Positions 6,182 through 10,000 of a stretch of DNA of 10,000 nucleotides are shown one piece after another. Under the pieces are notes generated by a model. That model did not search any database, was not told the origin of the DNA, and saw only the letters and a list, made by a program, of their open reading frames with translations. The stretch's first letter is position 1; each line of letters begins with the position of its first letter. The stretch lies in NCBI RefSeq assembly GCF_020217005.1, contig NZ_JAIWOI010000146.1:1-10000 (forward strand), read 5' to 3'. The DNA comes from Rheinheimera sp. Lineage in GTDB: Bacteria; Pseudomonadota; Gammaproteobacteria; Enterobacterales; Alteromonadaceae. Made by a program: the position numbers and the translations under genes.

Positions 6182-7242
6182 GCCCAAATCCCTTGCCCAT
6201 TGAGTAATAACACAACAATAAAGCAGCAAATTGCCACAGACAACAAACGCAGTGTAGACCAGAAACTTAACAAAGCCGCCAGAAGTAGGGTCAAAAATGC
6301 AGTGAAGGAATCAAAAAGTAGCAATGCAACCAATGAACCTGGCAGCAAAGGCAGAACATTCATCAGTTTTAAACTCAACCTTTGGCGTGATGTACAGCAA
6401 CTCTGCCAAAAATAGTGCTGGGAGGCTAAATGCTGTTGCCAGAGTTTTTGCTGGGCATAACACAAAAGCGCTAAAATCCAGATAAATACCGAATTGATAA
6501 AAAGCAGAGCTTCAGCTTTTAGTTGTTGTACCAGCCAGTAGTGCCACAAGGCCAATACAAAAATAATCAGCAGTAACATTGCCTTATTTTTCTGCTCTCC
6601 AAAAAACCAAAACAACCAATACCGAATTAAACGACCAGCAGCATAGGATGCTCTGCTCAGGTACGCTAAAACCTCTCTTTCTATCAGCATCACAACGACT
6701 AAGGCCACCGACCAAAAGCTGGCTGCCGGCAACACAAAAACCACCAAAAGAGCCAACCAACTGGTTTGCCTGGTCTTAAAAAACCAGCATAACACCAACA
6801 ACACCAGCAGTAATTGTATAGCGTCCAGCCATGCCATCGACTTTGAACTTAGCAGCAGATAAATAAATACGGGTAAGGTGAAAAACCAGAATGGCAGTTG
6901 ATTCAGCAGCGCCATCAGCTTATTGCTCAGCCACGCAACTTTGGCAGAAGGAGCCAGACTTTCAACAAAGTATTGCTCTGCGACTGGTTTTTGCTGCCAG
7001 GCGACAGAGCCCTGCCAGCAGAACATAATTACCAGTAGCATTTGCAGATAAGGCCAACGCTCTGTGGTGCTCAGTTCCGGGTTAAACAACTGAAAGCCGA
7101 GTAACACCAAAGGCGCCCAAAGACCTAACAGCGCATGGCCTGCAACCAGCAACAACATAAAAGAGAATTGCTTCAGTGGTGCAAAAGCGTCCGAAGCCTG
7201 CTGTTTGAACAACTTATAACGCAGTAATAGATAAGTGCCCAC
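6178..7242 (-). CDS. Large multi-helix membrane protein, putative ABC transporter permease
   Basis: The 354-residue protein is very hydrophobic, with about nine or ten membrane segments (for example 27-53, 65-82, 115-132, 138-155, 161-187, 220-240, 245-263, 293-328 and 331-348). I do not recognise a well-characterised family. It may belong to one of the DUF families of ABC-linked membrane proteins from Rheinheimera and Alteromonadales-like bacteria. The overlap of its first 29 bases with the ABC ATPase gene strongly suggests that it is the membrane partner of that ATPase. The start is a GTG at 7240-7242; GGAG and AAAGG precede it on the mRNA. Its stop overlaps the rhodanese start. No periplasmic binding-protein gene belongs to the pair, so export or a membrane-remodelling role is more likely than import; the substrate is unknown. 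Confidence 0.8.
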   Translation of the reverse strand: MGTYLLLRYKLFKQQASDAFAPLKQFSFMLLLVAGHALLGLWAPLVLLGFQLFNPELSTTERWPYLQMLLVIMFCWQGSVAWQQKPVAEQYFVESLAPSAKVAWLSNKLMALLNQLPFWFFTLPVFIYLLLSSKSMAWLDAIQLLLVLLVLCWFFKTRQTSWLALLVVFVLPAASFWSVALVVVMLIEREVLAYLSRASYAAGRLIRYWLFWFFGEQKNKAMLLLIIFVLALWHYWLVQQLKAEALLFINSVFIWILALLCYAQQKLWQQHLASQHYFWQSCCTSRQRLSLKLMNVLPLLPGSLVALLLFDSFTAFLTLLLAALLSFWSTLRLLSVAICCFIVVLLLNGQGIWA

Positions 7243-7846
7243 CGGCCTTTAACTCCAGATGCTGGTTTATTTGAACGGCAAATTTCTGCGGGGACAAATG
7301 ACTTGCGATCAACACCAAAGCCCCCCGCTGCTGAGCCTGCATTAAAGCTGCACAACAATAACTAAGGGCCTCAGGGTCCAGCGCATTAAAAGGTTCATCC
7401 AGCATTAAAAGTTGGGCTTGAGTGGCCAGGGCCAAAGTTAAACTTAACTTTTTTTGTTGCCCCAAAGACAACAACGCTACTTTTTGTTGCATCAAAGGGT
7501 CCAGCGCAAAAGCCCTGGCATGCAGCATGAAGTGGTCCAGCGCTATACCACGACAACGTGCAACCAACTGCAACACGCCAAGTACGGTATTATCCTGCAA
7601 AGGCGCTACAGCATCAGCACTGATGGCGACGAGCTGCTGGTAAGGGGCTGCTCCGACCTGATGCTGGTGAAATTTAATACTGCCTTGCTGAGCTTTATCC
7701 AAGCCTGCAATAATTCGCAACAAACTGGATTTACCTGAACCATTAGCTCCACTGAGCCAATGTAAACCTGGTGCTAACTGCAGCTCTAGATTGGAAAACA
7801 GCTGTTGTTGACCAAAAGCAAACCATAAATTTTGAATACTCAGCAT
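7214..7846 (-). CDS. ABC transporter ATP-binding protein
   Basis: This is a single nucleotide-binding domain of 210 residues. Visible motifs are Walker A GANGSGKSS (33-41), signature LSLGQQKK (126-133), Walker B LLMLDEP (146-152), D-loop ALD (155-157) and the switch histidine in ASH (183). The Q-loop region reads VAISADAVAPLQDNTVLG, and the usual glutamine after the strand seems replaced, which is less common. The size and the LSLGQQKK signature resemble small export-type ATPases such as CcmA-like proteins, but this is not ccmA by context. The ATG directly follows the LysE stop codon (TAAATG, zero spacing) with no strong Shine-Dalgarno site, so re-initiation is likely. The 3' end overlaps the putative permease gene by 29 bases. 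Confidence 0.93.
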   Translation of the reverse strand: MLSIQNLWFAFGQQQLFSNLELQLAPGLHWLSGANGSGKSSLLRIIAGLDKAQQGSIKFHQHQVGAAPYQQLVAISADAVAPLQDNTVLGVLQLVARCRGIALDHFMLHARAFALDPLMQQKVALLSLGQQKKLSLTLALATQAQLLMLDEPFNALDPEALSYCCAALMQAQQRGALVLIASHLSPQKFAVQINQHLELKAGGHLSITAL

Positions 7847-8461
7847 TTACAATACCCACTCAGCGTAAAGCTCAGCCAATACAGGCATAATGGATAACAC
7901 TAAAAGCAATGCCATCACCCAGTTAAAAATACGCTGATACAGAGGCTGATTTAATACAGTGCGTAGCAAAGCACCACAGGTTAACCAGACTCCGACACAA
8001 GGGAAGCTGACCAGTAAAAATGCTGCTGTAATTTGAGTCACATCCCACCAGGCGTTGCCAGAGACAGTAGTAAAAGCAGCGACTGCACCAGAAGCCATAA
8101 TCCAGGCTTTGCCGTTGACCCACTGAAATAAAGCGGCTTGCAGAAAACTAAAAGGTTTGGCGTTTGAGCCTTCAATACTGCTGGGCGTGCTGGAACCTAT
8201 TTTCCAGGCCAGCCACAGCAAATACAACACACCTATCACTTTGATCCAGATATGCAGCTGTGGAAAACGTTCAAATACCACACCAAAACCCAGCCCCACC
8301 AGTAACACCATCAAAGGGAAACCGAAACAAATACCCAAAAAATGCGGCAGGCTGGCCTTTACGCCATAATTGACGCCTGAGGACAACATCATGATGTTAT
8401 TTGGGCCCGGAGTAATAGTGGTAGAAAAAGCGAAAAACAATACGGCGAAAAAAACGTCCAC
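7847..8461 (-). CDS. LysE/RhtB-family amino-acid exporter
   Basis: LysE-family proteins export amino acids or their derivatives across the inner membrane by secondary transport. The 204-residue protein has about six hydrophobic segments and the family N-terminal motif TITPGPNNIMMLSSGVNYGVKASLPHFLGICFGF (PGPNN at 18-22), followed by LYLLWLAWKI and FQWVNGKAWIMA. I choose the GTG at 8459-8461 because AGGAG lies five bases upstream. A TTG at 8477-8479 would add six residues, but that extension would contain the Shine-Dalgarno sequence itself. It is probably the first gene of a four-gene operon, since the ABC ATPase ATG follows its stop without a gap. The substrate cannot be assigned. Confidence 0.92.
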   Translation of the reverse strand: MDVFFAVLFFAFSTTITPGPNNIMMLSSGVNYGVKASLPHFLGICFGFPLMVLLVGLGFGVVFERFPQLHIWIKVIGVLYLLWLAWKIGSSTPSSIEGSNAKPFSFLQAALFQWVNGKAWIMASGAVAAFTTVSGNAWWDVTQITAAFLLVSFPCVGVWLTCGALLRTVLNQPLYQRIFNWVMALLLVLSIMPVLAELYAEWVL

Positions 8462-8466
8462 TTCAG

Positions 8467-8471
8467 CTCCT
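8467..8471 (-). promoter_or_regulatory. Ribosome binding site that sets the LysE-family start
   Basis: On the - strand AGGAG is followed by CTGAA and the GTG at 8461. This spacing favours GTG over the upstream in-frame TTG at 8479. Confidence 0.75.
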
Positions 8472-8535
8472 GGGTACAAGACTTTAATACGTTGAATCTA
8501 AAGCAGAACGGCGCTAAAACACAATATAAAAATAA

Positions 8536-9387
8536 TTATTCCGGCTTATACCAGAGTATGGATTCGTTTAATGGCGTTTCTGGCGGCAACAATGGGTTCT
8601 TTAACTTCACCAGTCTGCGCTTGGATAGCTTCATCTCTTTCAGTTGTTGCACAAAATACTTCTGGAACAATAAATCAAAGCTGCCATCTTTTAACGCCAG
8701 GCGTAAACCAGTTTCAATTTTCTCCGCCAGCACAGGGTTTTTGTTAGAAACAAAAAAGTAGACTGCGCCCGGATAATGCAGCACCCAGTCGGTTTCAATA
8801 TGCAGCCCCTGCTCAGCGAATAACTGCTGCTCTGCAGCTATCTCTAGCACACTGCGTGGAACGGCATCTACTCTGCTGTGCAACAACATCTGAAACAAAC
8901 TCTGGTAGCTCGAAGCATTCAGCACCTTAAATTTATTCTGCCGCAACACCTCAGCATCAACCCAGTCATGGACCTGCGACATCATCTGCTGTTTCAGCGC
9001 AGTCTCGTCCTTCAAGGCACTGAACTTAGCCTGGTTCTCTCGTCTGATCAGTAATAACCTGTAGCTGCCAAGGCCTTTATATATGGGGATACGCACAGGT
9101 AACAAACGATGTTCCCGCTCGATGGAGGTCATAGTCCAGACCACATCAACTTCAACACCAGTTTCTAATAAATACAAAGCGCGGCTTTTAGACACAGAGG
9201 CAGAGGTAGATTGAAGAGTGGCTGTACTACCAGATTTTTTCAGCGCCAATTCAAGCAGCGCGATAGGATAATTGGAGCGTTTGTCCGCTGAATCTTCAAT
9301 CGCCGGATAATGCACGACCTCAGAGGACAAGCTGTTGAACGGCAAAACCAGCAGACAAAGTATCAAGTAAAAGCAGGATCTATACAT
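8536..9387 (-). CDS. Stand-alone periplasmic solute-binding protein (SBP_bac_3-like)
   Basis: The 283-residue protein has an N-terminal signal peptide (MYRSCFYLILCLLVLPFNSLSS, cleavage near residue 22), and the rest resembles the polar amino-acid type of periplasmic binding domain. Supporting segments are RVDAVPRSVLEIAAEQ, a hallmark of this fold in gammaproteobacterial orphan proteins, and FFVSNKNPVLAEKIETGLRLALKDGSFDLLFQKYF near the C-terminus, the usual end of the domain. The cysteine at 12 lies inside the hydrophobic core and is not a convincing lipobox. AGGAT lies about eight bases before the ATG at 9385-9387. No matching permease and ATPase genes are adjacent; the nearby ABC pair is separated by the LysE gene and lacks importer features. 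The ligand is unknown, and a sensory rather than a transport role is possible. Confidence 0.82.
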   Translation of the reverse strand: MYRSCFYLILCLLVLPFNSLSSEVVHYPAIEDSADKRSNYPIALLELALKKSGSTATLQSTSASVSKSRALYLLETGVEVDVVWTMTSIEREHRLLPVRIPIYKGLGSYRLLLIRRENQAKFSALKDETALKQQMMSQVHDWVDAEVLRQNKFKVLNASSYQSLFQMLLHSRVDAVPRSVLEIAAEQQLFAEQGLHIETDWVLHYPGAVYFFVSNKNPVLAEKIETGLRLALKDGSFDLLFQKYFVQQLKEMKLSKRRLVKLKNPLLPPETPLNESILWYKPE

Positions 9388-9432
9388 CAGGCTTATCCTG
9401 AAAAATGAACTGCTTAGAGTCTAGAAGAATTC

Positions 9433-9479
9433 GGGGCAGAGTAAAATTAAAGCCTTAGTTTTAATATCACTCTGCGCCC
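9433..9479. other. Imperfect hairpin downstream of glnS
   Basis: CAGAGT (9437-9442) pairs with ACTCTG (9469-9474). This is extended outward by GGGG against CGCCC with a bulge and inward by ATTAAA (9446-9451) against TTTAAT (9460-9465). It sits between the glnS stop and the binding-protein gene. No T-run follows on the - strand, so it is not a standard intrinsic terminator. It may stabilise the glnS mRNA 3' end, partly attenuate read-through or assist Rho-dependent ending. Confidence 0.4.
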
Positions 9480-9490
9480 AATGCCCACTT

Positions 9491-10000
9491 TTAGTCTTCG
9501 AAGAAAGTATCGCGCAGCGCTACAGTACGGTTAAAGACTAAATGATCCGGTGTTGAATCTTTGTTGTCGGCACAGTAATAGCCTTCCCGCTCAAACTGGA
9601 AGGCTTTTTCTGCTTCAGCTGTCTTTAAACTTGGCTCAACCCAACCTGTTTTCACTGTTAATGAAGCTGGGTTAATTACAGCTAAAAAGTCTTCTTCAGC
9701 AGCAGGATTTGGCACTGTGAATAAACGATCGTAGATACGGAATTCAGCAGGCACAGCTTGTGAGGCTTCGACCCAATGGATCACGCCACGCACTTTGCGG
9801 CCATCGGCAGGATTCACACCCAAAGTCTCTGGATCGTAAGAACAAATCAGTTCAACAATCTCACCGGCTTCGTTTTTAATCACTTCGTCAGCACGAAGTA
9901 CATAAGCGCCACGTAAGCGAACTTCACCCCCTGTCACCATACGTTTGTATTTTTTATTGGCTTCTTCACGGAAGTCGGCCTTGTCTATATACAAAGTACG
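9491..10000 (-). CDS. glnS: Glutaminyl-tRNA synthetase, C-terminal part (5' end outside window)
   Basis: GlnRS charges tRNA-Gln with glutamine in the cytoplasm. About 169 residues are visible, and the frame is open to the window edge, so the N-terminal catalytic domain lies outside. The visible part is the C-terminal pair of beta-barrels that bind the anticodon. Diagnostic segments are [65 protein letters not shown] and the end [36 protein letters not shown], all close to E. coli GlnRS. A TTG at 9992-9994 is internal, not a start. An imperfect hairpin follows the stop codon. Confidence 0.98.
   Translation of the reverse strand, partial: RTLYIDKADFREEANKKYKRMVTGGEVRLRGAYVLRADEVIKNEAGEIVELICSYDPETLGVNPADGRKVRGVIHWVEASQAVPAEFRIYDRLFTVPNPAAEEDFLAVINPASLTVKTGWVEPSLKTAEAEKAFQFEREGYYCADNKDSTPDHLVFNRTVALRDTFFED

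Noticed and set aside
6182..6229. Longer rhodanese N-terminus starting at 6229
   Set aside because: The ATG at 6181 has AAGGGA at good spacing and begins a clean signal peptide; the longer form would bury it behind sixteen residues.
7422..7738. Two open frames on the + strand inside the ABC ATPase gene
   Set aside because: The opposite strand encodes a complete set of ATPase motifs; these frames are composition shadows.
8480..8535. Possible promoter for the LysE operon (TTGTGT, 17 bases, TTAGAT on the - strand)
   Set aside because: The -10 match is only three of six bases, too weak to annotate; the operon may also be read from the upstream gene.
8492..8761. Open frame on the + strand at the 3' end of the binding-protein gene
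   Set aside because: It is antisense to the conserved C-terminal end of the binding protein and low in complexity (rich in N, S and F).
1..10000. Defence island, mobile element, CRISPR or other novel multi-gene system
   Set aside because: Most genes belong to known housekeeping, transport or modification families, composition is even, and I saw no direct repeats, transposase, integrase, tRNA or att-like sites.

Overview
The window looks like ordinary chromosomal DNA from a gammaproteobacterium. The efp/earP pair, the glutaminyl-tRNA synthetase type and the general protein composition resemble Rheinheimera or a close relative. That placement is from memory of protein families, not from a search. 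I see no insertion sequence, CRISPR array, tRNA, rRNA or phage gene, and no intergenic stretch above about 105 bases.

Left part (1-1944, + strand): the 3' part of a sodium:solute symporter gene overlaps by ATGA the start of a NamZ/DUF1343 gene (exo-beta-N-acetylmuramidase). The namZ-like reading frame is broken by one missing A in a run of seven A (985-991). The run is in phase as the slippery heptamer A-AAA-AAA, so sequencing error, real mutation and recoding all have to be considered. The pair suggests release and uptake of MurNAc or a related peptidoglycan sugar.

Middle part (1945-5188, - strand): a compact cluster reads from right to left as a soluble unknown protein (possible nuclease-like fold), a three-helix membrane protein, EarP, EF-P and, beyond a strong hairpin, a GNAT acetyltransferase of the SSAT type. 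EarP attaches rhamnose to the loop arginine of EF-P, and this EF-P has the matching SGRNAA loop, so enzyme and substrate sit side by side. A perfect 27-bp inverted repeat between efp and the GNAT gene is probably the efp terminator, but it leaves almost no room for a separate GNAT promoter.

Right part: a periplasmic START-domain protein (5251-5877, +) is divergent from the EarP cluster and convergent with a second tightly packed - strand operon (8461 to 5867). This operon contains a LysE-family exporter, an ABC ATPase, a large multi-helix membrane protein and a periplasmic rhodanese, with junctions of 0 bp, 29 bp overlap and ATGA overlap. Upstream lie a stand-alone periplasmic solute-binding protein (8536-9387, -) and the 3' end of glnS (9491-10000, -).

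I did not find convincing evidence of a new defence, mobile or regulatory system. The observations most worth a check are the in-phase slippery site in the namZ-like gene, the long perfect palindrome, and the two uncharacterised genes placed upstream of earP-efp.
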